NCBI GenBank assembly: GCA_949152475.1
Contig: OX424563.1
Location: forward strand, 35,536,120-35,600,119
DNA length: 64,000 nucleotides
Direction of reading: 5' to 3'
DNA from: Terebella lapidaria
Taxonomy: Eukaryota > Annelida > Polychaeta > Terebellida > Terebellidae
The notes under the pieces: model-generated
Database searches by the model: none
What the model was told of the DNA's origin: nothing
The model's input: only the letters and a program-made list of their open reading frames with translations
Program-made: the position numbers and the translations under genes
Part shown: piece after piece, positions 25,271 through 35,808 of the stretch
Numbering within the stretch: position 1 is the stretch's first letter
Layout of the letters: every line of letters begins with the position of its first letter

Positions 25271-25890
25271 ATTATGACAATAACATATGGCCGCCCTATA
25301 CTATATCCTACCCATTTTAGCACCATTAGTATGTTTTCTCCTTCTATTCCGTACCGTAATTCCGAGCAACACGCCTTCAGACGTTATGTAATCGATCAGC
25401 AAAGCTCTATATGCATCTTTATACAAAGCTAGCCGGGCTACTGTACACGCCAGCGCAGAAACGTCTAGTCTAGTACTAGAATAGATCTACAGATAAAATC
25501 GCATCCATGGTTTTTACATGAAACAGTGCATAACATGTCATTCTGAAATACCCAAAGACATGAAATTACCTTGCCACAGTCAGACAGTAGGTATCCTGAC
25601 GCTCTTGTGTATGGGAGATCCGCAATCAGACTGCCTCAGACATACAAGACACGCTGCCGCCAGCGTCTATCGCACTCACGACATTGGTGTTCGGATATTA
25701 CCACATACATAATATAGTTTCGAATTCGGGAAATCCACGGAGTAAATTTCCGTTGGTTTCGGTTTTCTGGCTTGAAGTCTGGAAAGTCCGCATACATTGC
25801 ATACATACCTTCGTGGTTATAATATGTTATTATGCAGAGCATAGAGACGCAGCGAGTGGAAATGCAGATTTCTTGTATATCTCTATACAC
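25271..25890. other. No gene recognised
   Basis: Unique-looking sequence between the repeat module and the 3' end of the LINE. Overlapping frames of 60-85 codons on both strands have no motif. Confidence 0.35.
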
Positions 25891-26070
25891 GTATTATAGT
25901 AGTTTATTTCAGATTCACAACAATCATACAATTCACTTGCTACAGTCACACATTTTACATTTTACCGTTCGTAACAGTTCACAATCACATTCATATATTA
26001 CTTAAATTTGATAATACAATTAATTTCACATCGTGTGGTGCAATGTGAAATACACGGAAAATAGATTGTT

Positions 26071-26148
26071 GTGAATCTTGGTCATTGTTTTAGCCTTGGC
26101 TGTACATCTCCCCAACACTAGGGAGATGAAACAATGACCATGATTCAC
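26071..26148 (-). other. 3' UTR stem-loop of the LINE
   Basis: Arms 26071-26090 and 26129-26148 pair over 20 bp with one mismatch; within the loop CATCTCCC (26105-26112) pairs perfectly with GGGAGATG (26121-26128). It lies between the RT stop and the AATAAA. In some LINEs a 3' stem-loop is recognised by the RT (established for UnaL2-type elements); that role here is inference. Confidence 0.75.
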
Positions 26149-26266
26149 TTCTGCCCCTACAACCCTAATAAAATCAATCCCCAAACACCCGTTTCTAAGA
26201 AACACCAAAACATTAACGTAATCCCTGCTATCTGACTCGACTGTGTGAACACAAAAGAGAGTGCAA

Positions 26267-27799
26267 TTACTGACTATGCTTGTTAATCAGGTATTGTTTT
26301 ATTTTATATTTAAATGCAGATTTACTCCTCAATTGTTTGTACGAATTTGGTAGGTTCTGCCATAGATCTGGTCCTTTAGTAATAAAACTTTTCCCCATTG
26401 CACGAGTTTTGTATAAAATATGTCCTGGATTATTTGACTGTCTGGTAGAATAGTTATGTATATTTGAAGTACGTATGTGGATGGACTGCAGAGGAGGTGG
26501 TAGCTCACTGTGAACATATTCGTACATAAATTTGAGAGTTTGACTGGTGAAAATATCACGGACCATAAGTATATTACTTTCTTTAAATACACTTTCAGTA
26601 TGCGCGTTATAGGTTGTTTTGTGTACTATTCGAACTGCCTTCTTTTGCAAAATACCCAATGCTTTTGTATATTTTCTATCAGCGGAACCCCATAGTATTG
26701 TACCATAAGTGAGATGTGGGTGAATCATGGAATAGTAAATTGAGGTCAACAATGCACATGAGAATAATCTTTTCAATGAATTCATGACATACAAACTAGA
26801 AGTTAACTTTTTCCTGCACATATTGATATGTGAACCCCATTCAAGATGCTTGTCAATAATGACCCCTAAAAATTTTGTTTCGCTAACTTCCGTTATCACA
26901 TCATTTTCAATTATCAAGTTGAAATTAGACGCAATATCTTTTTTCTTCGTGAAAAGTATACTGTAGGTTTTTCCGGTATTCAGTGACAATTTGTTTGCTT
27001 TAAACCAATCAGTTAAAATTTCTAGATCTCTATTCATGGATTTATATAATTGTTCAATATTTTCAGATTGACTGAAAACAGTCGTGTCGTCAGCAAACAA
27101 TATACACTGAGAATTACTGAGGTTATGCGGCAAATCATTGGAATAAAGTATAAATAAAAGGGGCCCCAATACAGAGCCTTGTGGCACTCCACACTGCATT
27201 TCATAAGTTTCAGATGCATGATTGTTTATCTGCACATACTGTGACCGCCCAGTCAAATAATTCCTGAACCACTCCAAGGCCACTCCTCGAACACCATAAT
27301 GTTCCAGTTTTTTCAATAGAATTACATGATCTATAGTATCAAAGGCCTTGGAGAGGTCCAGGAACACTGACAAGACATGTTCATTGTTTTCAAATGCTTT
27401 TAATATTTTATAATTAAGTTCGCTTACTGCATTGATCGTACTACGCTTAGGCCGGAAACCATATTGACTATCATACAATACATTATTGACATTCAAATAA
27501 TTATACAACCTCTTATGTATGACTTTCTCAAGTAATTTGGAGATACACGGCAGTAGAGACACTGGACGATAATTTGAAAAAATCTTCTTATCTTTAAATT
27601 TATAGAGGGGCACTATTTTAGCAATTTTCATCTTAAACGGTACTACTCCGGTTTCGAGTGACTTATTAATAATGATTGTCAGTGGTAATACTATGGATTC
27701 CTTTATTCTCTTCAATAAAATAGCATTGATTCCGTCAAAGCCAGAACTTTTTTTATTCTTCAAGTAGCTTATTAGATTTAGAGTTTCTTCCTCTGTCAC
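26267..27799 (-). CDS. LINE reverse transcriptase domain, open for 510 codons
   Basis: Copies element RNA into DNA by target-primed reverse transcription (family knowledge). Visible motifs: SSGFDGINA near residue 18, NYRPVSLLP at 76, QYGFRPKRST at 112, motif A FLDLSKAFD with catalytic Asp148, motif B GVPQGSVLGPLL at 204, motif C FADD at 235-238. The C-terminal part (RIVHKTTYNAHTESVF, then FMYEYVH) is typical of jockey/CR1-type ORF2 proteins. The frame starts at a non-ATG codon and is really the downstream part of ORF2; upstream coding sequence is in another frame. All catalytic residues are kept, so decay is recent or slight. Confidence 0.9.
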   Translation of the reverse strand: MTEEETLNLISYLKNKKSSGFDGINAILLKRIKESIVLPLTIIINKSLETGVVPFKMKIAKIVPLYKFKDKKIFSNYRPVSLLPCISKLLEKVIHKRLYNYLNVNNVLYDSQYGFRPKRSTINAVSELNYKILKAFENNEHVLSVFLDLSKAFDTIDHVILLKKLEHYGVRGVALEWFRNYLTGRSQYVQINNHASETYEMQCGVPQGSVLGPLLFILYSNDLPHNLSNSQCILFADDTTVFSQSENIEQLYKSMNRDLEILTDWFKANKLSLNTGKTYSILFTKKKDIASNFNLIIENDVITEVSETKFLGVIIDKHLEWGSHINMCRKKLTSSLYVMNSLKRLFSCALLTSIYYSMIHPHLTYGTILWGSADRKYTKALGILQKKAVRIVHKTTYNAHTESVFKESNILMVRDIFTSQTLKFMYEYVHSELPPPLQSIHIRTSNIHNYSTRQSNNPGHILYKTRAMGKSFITKGPDLWQNLPNSYKQLRSKSAFKYKIKQYLINKHSQ

Positions 27800-27818
27800 T
27801 GGAGTGAAATATAAAGAA

Positions 27819-28703
27819 TTAGGATTTGTAATATTCGTTGGATATTAAATTAATGTCATTCACATCATTACCATCTATAACAAACACATCAGATATCCCA
27901 TTTCCTTTCCTCTTGCGTCCCATCAAAGTATTCATTATGTCCCATGTTTTTCTAATATCATTTTTGTACTCAGTTAACAAGTCATGATAATATTTTTCTT
28001 TTAAAGAACGTTTAAATTTATTATAGTCATTTCTGTAATTTATAAATTTTTCATGATCCAGCTGTTTTTTTGTTCCCATGAATTTTCGAAATAACTTGTC
28101 CCTATGTCGCATCATGGATACCAATTCAGGTGTCACCCATTCATCTTGAATTATATATTTGTTTGATATGTTTAACTCTTTCTCTGGCACAAATGTATCA
28201 ACGGTTCTATTCAATAAATCCAAAAACAATTCATAACTCTCATTTACTGTCAAGTTATCCATGAATGACCAATTAATGGAATTGAGTTCATTTTTAATTA
28301 ATGAAATATTGTTATCGTTAAATAATCTACACTTGGAGCGTTGATTTCGCTTCGTATATACTTTTTCTCGACACCCTATATACACAAATATCGGAAAATG
28401 GTCAGATATTCTAACATCAGTAATACCTGCTATCATTCTATCTGGGGACGTTTGTTTAATATATAAGTTATCAATTAATGTTGCTGAAGTCATAGTAATA
28501 CGAGTGGGTTTGGTAATAATTGGTTTGTAACCTTTAGTTGTAAAGGTTTCAAAAAGATTTAATATATTGTTATTCATACTTATCTTGAGGAAATCAAAGT
28601 TCTGATCAGTTCCAAAAATTTTATCAGAGTTCTCTTTATCTAGATTATCCAAGAAATTCTCGAATCGTTCAACTGACAGACGTTCATTGGTATTTGGAAT
28701 TCG
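27819..28703 (-). pseudogene. LINE endonuclease C-terminal half and linker
   Basis: In frame with the upstream endonuclease piece but separated from it by the TAG at 28706-28704. Shows ATLIDNLYI and the catalytic-type SDHFPIF of apurinic-endonuclease-like LINE nucleases, then a basic linker (YHDLLTEYKNDIRKTWDIMN) that precedes RT in jockey/CR1 elements. Ends at a TAA at 27821-27819; the RT frame resumes within about 20 bases in a different frame. Confidence 0.8.
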
Positions 28704-29201
28704 CTATATTTCACTTACAATGATATTTCTATTGTTATAGCTGGCTTCTATACATATGCTTTCAAATTCGTTCTCTATAAATATTTCTAAGTCAGGTCTC
28801 TCAACGTACTGAATGTCTTCATGAACCAAAATGGCAACACCTCCTCTGCTAGTCCGCGAACGATTCCGTGTGATTAGATTATACCCATTTACTTGATGCA
28901 TATGATAATTGGCATTTGACAAAAACGTTTCACATAACAATATCATATGAATTGTTTTTTTCCCTTTAGCTAAATCATGGATAAGTATTTTCAGATCTCC
29001 GAGCTTTCTCGGAAGGCTCTGTATATTGATATGCATTACTCGTAAGTCCCCCTTCCCAAAATCACTAATCAATTTCATTTCTTCCGGAGAATAGTATTTG
29101 CACTCATCATCATTGATAATGCCATTATAATCATCATATAAATCAGAGTCAGAGTTGGCATTCGCTCCTGTGTCAACAGTACTAGCCAGATCTATACCCA
29201 C
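28704..29201 (-). pseudogene. LINE endonuclease N-terminal half, stopped by TAG
   Basis: About 165 codons. After an acidic leader come HINIQSL (metal-binding Asn region), LLCETFL (catalytic Glu) and RGGVAILVHEDIQY, the usual order of LINE apurinic-like endonucleases. TAG at 28706-28704 falls where relatives commonly have a Tyr codon, so a single substitution explains the break. Confidence 0.8.
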
Positions 29202-29940
29202 CCGGCCCAGTTGTCACTTAAACACGCCCCACCCTCAACTAATTATAAAACATTCACTCACTACATACAATGAAACAAACAAAGCTACACATGCCATACT
29301 ATGTACATATTAACACGCACGAAGCTGAATTATATTAAAGCTCACATCTTGAGCACGTATGTACATCAATGTACTAAAATGGTTCAGACTACTCAAGAAT
29401 GTCTCAGACATGTCTCACGGAGCACACAGTATTCAATAGGCAGAGTTGATGTAAATGTGTAGTACAATGTCCAGAGTACTGAGAAAACAGCAAGGCATGA
29501 CGCACAAGTATATACGCACTACAAATGCCTGGAGTTATTGCCGTTATGCAACTGAACAAATGCATATAATTATGATTGGAATGTGTACAACAGAATTCAA
29601 CTGAGAAAAACTCAGCGTATCTCAACATAGATAACTATTGTGTAAAACACGTTTGGAAGTGTACTGTGGAGTTTAATCACCACTGGATTAAATGAAAAGT
29701 GCGACTATGAAGGAATTACTATTATGACCACAACAAAAGGTAATGTGAGGAATATATGCTCACTTTCAAGCTCTACTCGCCACCTTATTATAACCCAGTG
29801 AGACATGTCTGAGAGTTATCAACGAGTTAATTATTGTGTACACTGTTATTGCGTACATTCACAATATTATGATAATGACATGTGACAAAGATTAATTGTT
29901 GTAAAATATTCTGTTTAAACAGAATCAGCTATCCAGTTAA
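29202..29940. other. No gene recognised (5' flank of the LINE)
   Basis: AT-rich. May hold LINE 5' UTR and genomic flank. No ORF1-like coding sequence. Confidence 0.35.
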
Positions 29941-29959
29941 TTTTTTTTTTTTTTTTTTT
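29941..29959 (-). other. Poly(A) tract (19 T on the plus strand)
   Basis: A pure run of 19 T on the plus strand, reading as poly(A) on the minus strand directly downstream of the AT-rich sequence that follows the ORF at 33111-32017. An overlapping ATTAAA precedes it. It could be the retrotransposed tail of that transcript, or simple low complexity. Confidence 0.5.
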
Positions 29960-32010
29960 AATATGAAAATACATACAAGTTGTCTTTACCATATGTATCT
30001 GTAACATTAAGAAAATGTTATACGTTATAATTGTAATATAAATCTACCACCATTCATATATGTGACAGAAACTGTTACATGATATGGCTGTCAAATAGTA
30101 CACATTTATATCTGATACATAATGATACACAAAATATTTAAGTTACTGAACTGTATATATTCCTGTGTCATCCAATACTAATTATTAAAATTAATCTGTA
30201 AAACAAAATATGCCTATCAATACAAACATCATGGCTTGCATGAATACACAGATGTGAACCACAATATATACATATGCATTGCTGCATGAAAGGACATGTT
30301 TACTGATAACAAGAAATTAATTGTATTAATAAATGTTTCCATAACAAATAAATGGTTGTGCTCAAATATTAATATTAATGCAATGGTAATTATGACCAAT
30401 ATCATGTTTCAGTATCATTTGATATAACTATCAAAGGGATCACAAGCCAATATGGTCTGACTATTGTATGTACTCACAACAAATAAGTTTCTACTCATTC
30501 ATGTTTGGTCAACAGAATATTGAAACATGTATTGAAACATTGCTATAGATATCTAGTAACAAAACCCTATGTTTGTATGAATAGACAGATGTTAACCACA
30601 ATATGCATATGCAAAATATATATTGATATGACTATCAAATGAATCACAAGCCAATATGTTCAGACTATTGTATGTACACACAACAAATAAGTTTCTACTC
30701 AATTCATGTTTGGTCAGCAAAATATTGAAACATGTACTAAAATATTTTGGTATAAATTTCTGGTCACATAGACCTTTCTCATATGTCTGATGATGGGAAA
30801 CCAGAATAGGTGAAACTTATAGTTTTCTTGCACCATTTATATGTATGACTGTTATAGCTGTATCATACTAGGTATATCTGTACAACAGTACACATTTATA
30901 TCTGACCTACAAATATTTAAGTCACTGAACTGTATATATTCCTGTGTCATTCAATACTGATTATTAAAATTATTCTGTGGAACAAAATATGCTACCAATA
31001 TAAGTATCATGGCTTGCATGAATAAATAGATGTGAACATATACATATGCATTGTTGCATGAAAGGACATGTTTACTGATAACAAGAAATACAATGTATAA
31101 TTATATGTTTCCATTACAAATAAATGGTTGTGCTCAAATATTAATATTAATGCAATGGTAATTATGACCAATATCATGTATATGACTATCAAATGGATCA
31201 CAAGCCAATATGGTCAGACTATTATATGTACACACAACAAATAAGTTTCTACTCATTCATGTTTGGTCAACAAAATATTGAAACATGTAAACATTGTTAT
31301 AGATATCTAGTCACAAAGACCCTATGCTTGTATGAATAGACATATGTCAACCAGAATAAATACATGTGCATGGCTGCAAGGAGGGATATATCTACAGATA
31401 ACAAGAAATACATTGTATATAATCAGCATAACCTGGTATACTGATAAAATATTGATTTTGGTCAATCTCATGTATGTGACCATCAAAAGAATCACAAACC
31501 AACATAATGAAATTATCATATAATAGGTATCTACTCATTCATGTTTGGTCAACTAAATATTGATACATGTACTGAAAATATGCTGGTACAGATGTCTGGT
31601 CAACATGTACCAAAATATGTCCCAACATATCTGGAACTCATTATAAATATTGACATTTATGTGCCCTATCACATGTCAACAACAATACATGTATATCACC
31701 TGGTAATGTACTGATTCATGGCCATGAATATGCTTATGACTACACACATGTGTATACATGGATAAGCATGTGGTTGTTAAATGATACACAAAACTTATCT
31801 TTTAGTAAAATAACTTATTTAAATAGATGTTTCTTGTCAGCACATAATACTTAATCAGAATGTAGGCATACATATATTGATATCACCAAAATGTTGCAGA
31901 CCCTGAGGACATACATTGTACTTATAATGTCAGCAGCAAATATATACATATTATCACACTTGTTTATATTGACACTTTGCCAGCTTATGAGATCCCATCT
32001 GATCTGATCT
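29960..32010 (-). repeat. AT-rich, internally repetitive region downstream of the ORF1-UPF0029 frame
   Basis: At least two diverged copies of an ~800-bp block (about 30120-30420 and 30920-31180 share TGTATATATTCCTGTGTCAT, ATGAAAGGACATGTTTACTG and AAATGGTTGTGCTCAAATAT). A second motif, ATCACAAGCCAATATG followed by CAACAAATAAGTTTCTACTC, recurs at about 30440, 30640, 31200 and weakly 31490. No coding capacity. It may be a long 3' UTR or an independent satellite. Confidence 0.7.
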
Positions 32011-32016
32011 GATCAC

Positions 32017-33111
32017 TTACTCCTTTTCCTCATAGGCATCATGGGCACTTTTACACACCTTGGTTGCAAGATCAAACCTTCTGTTGCCAATATGGCTAAA
32101 GTCAGAATGACAGTTCCTTGTGACTATGTACACCATACCTTCTGCATCATTGTCTCTCATGAACTTCAAAAGGTGCAACCCTATACCATAATCACCATCA
32201 GAATCATAGTTTTCCTGCTCTTTAAATCTGAATGCATATATCATATGATTTGCAGCAACCACTTCTGGATCAGCCTTAAGTACAGTAACCACTCTAGCAA
32301 CATCCTTGTAGCTACTAACTGGTGCCACATAGCCAGTGAAAGTGCTACCACTGTCAGTCACAGAGTCACCCTTGACCAATTCAACAGATGATACATCAGA
32401 TTGGAGACTGAAGGTTGGTTGTTTATACTTGTTCACAATCTCACCTTTGACATATAGTTTGTCAGTTTTTAACACAGCCTTGTTGGTTTTATCCTTTTTC
32501 AGATCTTGGAATTTAGGTAACAGGAAGCTTTTCCTCTCATTTTGTTTGGCAGTAAGCTGTTGTGTGATAAAGTTTTTTGTACCTTTCAGCTGACCAACAC
32601 AGTCCATGACTTTCTGGCGCTGACTGGCAACAGGTAGCTTGGCCAACATCTGTCTCGGCTCGGTCCCTACGTGTCTGCCGATGCGATGAGCGACTGGTAT
32701 TTGAATGTCATCCATGATGCCGAGGACGTTACGAAGAAACGCTCGGACGAGAGAGGGACCGTCTTCCGACTCGCACTCCTTATAGTCATCGGTAGCTGGA
32801 TCGAAGGTGATGATAATGTTTTGTTTCATCGAGTGTGCCCTCAGTTCATCCAGTTCATCGCGTGTTGTGGACAAAACCTTTTCATATTTATCTAGTTTTG
32901 CAGACATCAGCACAAAATCAGCTTGAAGTTTGGACACAGTATCGGACAAATTACTGCTCCCCTCACCCTCGAGCGTGGTAACCCGTTCCTCGAGATTCTC
33001 AACACGGACAGACAGCCCCGCTGTGTCAGACTTGATAGAAATCAGTAAGTCCCATAGACCAGTCGGTACTCCATCAGGTATCTCCAAAGTTTTTGACTTT
33101 TTAGGTGCCAT
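32017..33111 (-). CDS. L1-ORF1-like RNA-binding protein fused to a UPF0029 (IMPACT/YigZ) domain
   Basis: Intact 364-codon single-exon frame; ATG at 33111 chosen because the only upstream extension is by two GTG codons and an AGA. Residues 30-95: heptad-rich coiled coil (VRVENLEERVTTLEGE; DKYEKVLSTTRDELDEL). Residues 95-235 resemble LINE ORF1 RRM and C-terminal domains (QNIIITF, VAHRIG, AKQNERKSFLLPKFQDL, KLYVKGEIV), which in L1 bind RNA as trimers. Residues about 255-350 match the UPF0029 fold seen in IMPACT and YigZ: STFTGYVAPV, HMIYAFRF, DSDGDYGIGLHLL, VYIVTRN and IGNRRF. IMPACT regulates GCN2/eIF2-alpha signalling; the role of the domain here is unknown. The stop codon overlaps a GTAAGT donor-like hexamer (32020-32015). 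Alternative: a host gene derived from an element. Domain calls are from motif reading, not a search. Confidence 0.75.
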   Translation of the reverse strand: MAPKKSKTLEIPDGVPTGLWDLLISIKSDTAGLSVRVENLEERVTTLEGEGSSNLSDTVSKLQADFVLMSAKLDKYEKVLSTTRDELDELRAHSMKQNIIITFDPATDDYKECESEDGPSLVRAFLRNVLGIMDDIQIPVAHRIGRHVGTEPRQMLAKLPVASQRQKVMDCVGQLKGTKNFITQQLTAKQNERKSFLLPKFQDLKKDKTNKAVLKTDKLYVKGEIVNKYKQPTFSLQSDVSSVELVKGDSVTDSGSTFTGYVAPVSSYKDVARVVTVLKADPEVVAANHMIYAFRFKEQENYDSDGDYGIGLHLLKFMRDNDAEGMVYIVTRNCHSDFSHIGNRRFDLATKVCKSAHDAYEEKE

Positions 33112-33169
33112 TCTCACCACTGCGTTATTCTTTGATCACTATTGGTGCTTTGTTTGTATATAATTACCG

Positions 33170-35787
33170 TTGACTTTGTTAATTCGTAGATAATCTGAGG
33201 GACAAATTTTTCGGCCCAACTAGGCCGCCATATTACCGGAATATAGTCGTATATGCATCTTGATACGACTACCGCCATATAGTCGTATTGATTATTATCA
33301 TGTTAATGGGCATATATGTGTGCCGGTCTATTACCAGCTGATTACTGTATGTATATGATATAAATACACTGCAATGATGCTGATAGATCTAGGCCTCGAA
33401 GATTGCCAAAAAATATTGACTAATACTTGCAAGCGGTTGAATAAAAAAAACTGTCTGAATCAGGCTCATGGACAGTCAGTGGGCCTAGATCTATGTGTGT
33501 AACAATAAAACTAAAAAAGACTTTCATCATAACCAATTGTTGTTATTGTATCTACATATTCAGAAGGCTCCTTTTCCACTCGCTGCGTCCCTATCATGCA
33601 GATAATCAACTCACTGATTCAGCAGCACTGTAACCTCAATTAAGACGCGGTGAGAACGAACGGGAAGATAGCTGTAACCTCAAGATGCAACAGTTACTAC
33701 AGGAAATTAAATGGGAGTCAAATTACTCGAGACTTCTGACATGAGGTTTGATAGGTAAGAAAGGTGACCCATTATGGGCGATATTTGTCCCTCTAGATAA
33801 TAAATATAATGATTGAGTTTATGAGTAACACAAAATCATAAATGCAGAAATTTCATCATGACCACTGTTATTTCTGAACCTGACAACTCACTGTAAGAAA
33901 CTACCTGGGAATACATATTGCCCAAGACTAACTGCATGAGATTCAATGGATATTATGTGACTAGAATTTCATGAGCGAAATACAATTAAAACGGTAATTA
34001 CAGCTGTATCACATAATGAAGTTCTTTAGGTGATTTTTAAAAAAAAACATTTCATAACCGTTTTGATCGGAAACTAACTTCTGTGAACCGTGATAATCAA
34101 CGATAAGAATATATCAGTAACACAAAGTGATGAAGGCAGATACAGACAACCCCATACTTGTTGTGTTGTGAATAAACTTTCCAACAAAAAGCTTTCTTTC
34201 ATAACCAATTGTCATATTTATATCCAACCACTAACTATAGAGGAATAACTGAGATCAAAATTGCCCTGGAGATTCATCTGATGACCTGCCTATTCAAGAC
34301 AACAGATCAAGAGAATAGATCTATTCGAGACAACAATATGCCTATGTAGTGTCAAGCACCACATACCCACACAGGAAAATTAAGAACGAATGAAATTATG
34401 AGCAATGGCTGTGCTGCGGATCACACCAAACATTGATTGTACTGCACAATATTGTGGAAACAACGCCTACTGGATGACTATTCAATTTGAAGGTGTGAAA
34501 GTGTGGGTCACAGTGAACATACCTCTGCATAACATTGAATCTGTAAAATCGTGGTTATAGCATATTATTATTTCATTAATATCATGTATACAATGGACAA
34601 ATTTTATCGTCATTATTATTTGTGACTATTACATATTGCATGTATCAAACAGAATAATTTCACTCTGATATATTCATCACTCGTCAATATATCTGAGTAG
34701 TTGACTGAATGTGTAGAGATACAAAATTATGTCAGTATAATTTTAACAGCGCATATCTTTTTGTTGTTATCCATGTTATCGGTCTGGCTTCCTATTGTGA
34801 CAATAAAATTGAGTGAAATACTGACCGAAGTCTTTTTTATTTGATCAACAAAAAACACGGTTTCATGTACAATAACCTATACTGAACAAAATAATATAAA
34901 CGAAACAAGAAAATGCAGCAAACTGCGGAAGACGACATTAGAGCTTGAGCACATCATCAGCACCACGACAGCTGAATGTATCTTACACAACGTTACCCCC
35001 CCCCCCCCCCCATCCTCCAAAGAAAAAAAGACGCCATAATTTTATCCCCTACATGATTCCAATTCATTTCCGTATACCAGGATGAAAAAAATGGCCTACT
35101 TCATTCATACTACTAATAAGTAAACATTTATTTTAAAATCGATCAATGGAACAGATACGCCTGAACCTCATTAAAATATCCTCAAAACATTGGAAATTAT
35201 GAGGAATATCTGCATCTGATATCATCAGATATACCGGTAGCCTAACACATGACTTTACTGGGCAAATTAAAATACCAGTTAAGACTTCGCAATCCAACAC
35301 AGAACAGAACACCAGCTTAATTGGCATTTTATAAAATACGTCAAATTACGGTAAATGTAGCCGTGGCATCGCAGACGAATCGTTGTATTTACTTCATAAC
35401 GCCAAAAATGTCCACACGCAGATGCCCACGTACATGCAACATGTATGCATGCACGGATTGCTGAAGAGAAATTGTGTTCCAAAATACGCGTGATTGTGGT
35501 AAAATTTGCTTTGCATTCTGGGAACGTCAATTTCCATCGGCTCCGCCATTTTGACGTTTTCCAAACAATCTCAGCATTTTGCGTAATTTTCTCAAACCTA
35601 ACACATCGATTTATGCATCATACATGTGTGGAATATTCAAAGTTTACCATCAATTCGAGAGATTTCATGTCAAGGACGAAGAAAATTCTCATTTGAAGTA
35701 GGTTTTCAAACGTTCACATGCCAAAAGGGGCGTCGATAGGTTGGCGTGAAACCTCCATGAAAAAGTCAGCACATAGACATGTAGAGG
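33170..35787. other. No gene recognised
   Basis: AT-rich flank upstream of the ORF1-UPF0029 frame. TATAGTCGTAT occurs twice at 33242-33290. A pure C tract of about 16 lies at 34997-35012. No motif in the short frames. Confidence 0.35.
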
Positions 35788-35808
35788 GTTGGGGGCTTCG
35801 CCCCCAAC
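35788..35808. other. Perfect GC-rich hairpin
   Basis: GTTGGGGGC and GCCCCCAAC pair perfectly around a 3-base TTC loop. It stands alone in AT-rich sequence, not next to a recognised gene. Confidence 0.6.

Larger units (their letters stand above)
25900..29201 (-). mobile_element. Decayed non-LTR retrotransposon (jockey/CR1/L2-type LINE)
   Basis: Reads leftwards: endonuclease (29201-28704 and 28703-27819), reverse transcriptase (27799-26267), 3' UTR with a stem-loop (26071-26148) and an AATAAA at 25908-25903. One in-frame TAG splits the endonuclease and a frameshift with probable small deletion separates the linker from RT. No LINE ORF1 immediately precedes it, so the element is 5'-truncated or its ORF1 is unrecognised. 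Clade assignment is from motif spelling, not a tree. Confidence 0.85.

Noticed and set aside
26267..33111. Treating the ORF1-UPF0029 frame and the downstream RT as one LINE
   Set aside because: They are 2.8 kb apart, separated by an AT-rich repeat and a poly(A) tract, and differ in state of preservation; one element is possible but not supported.
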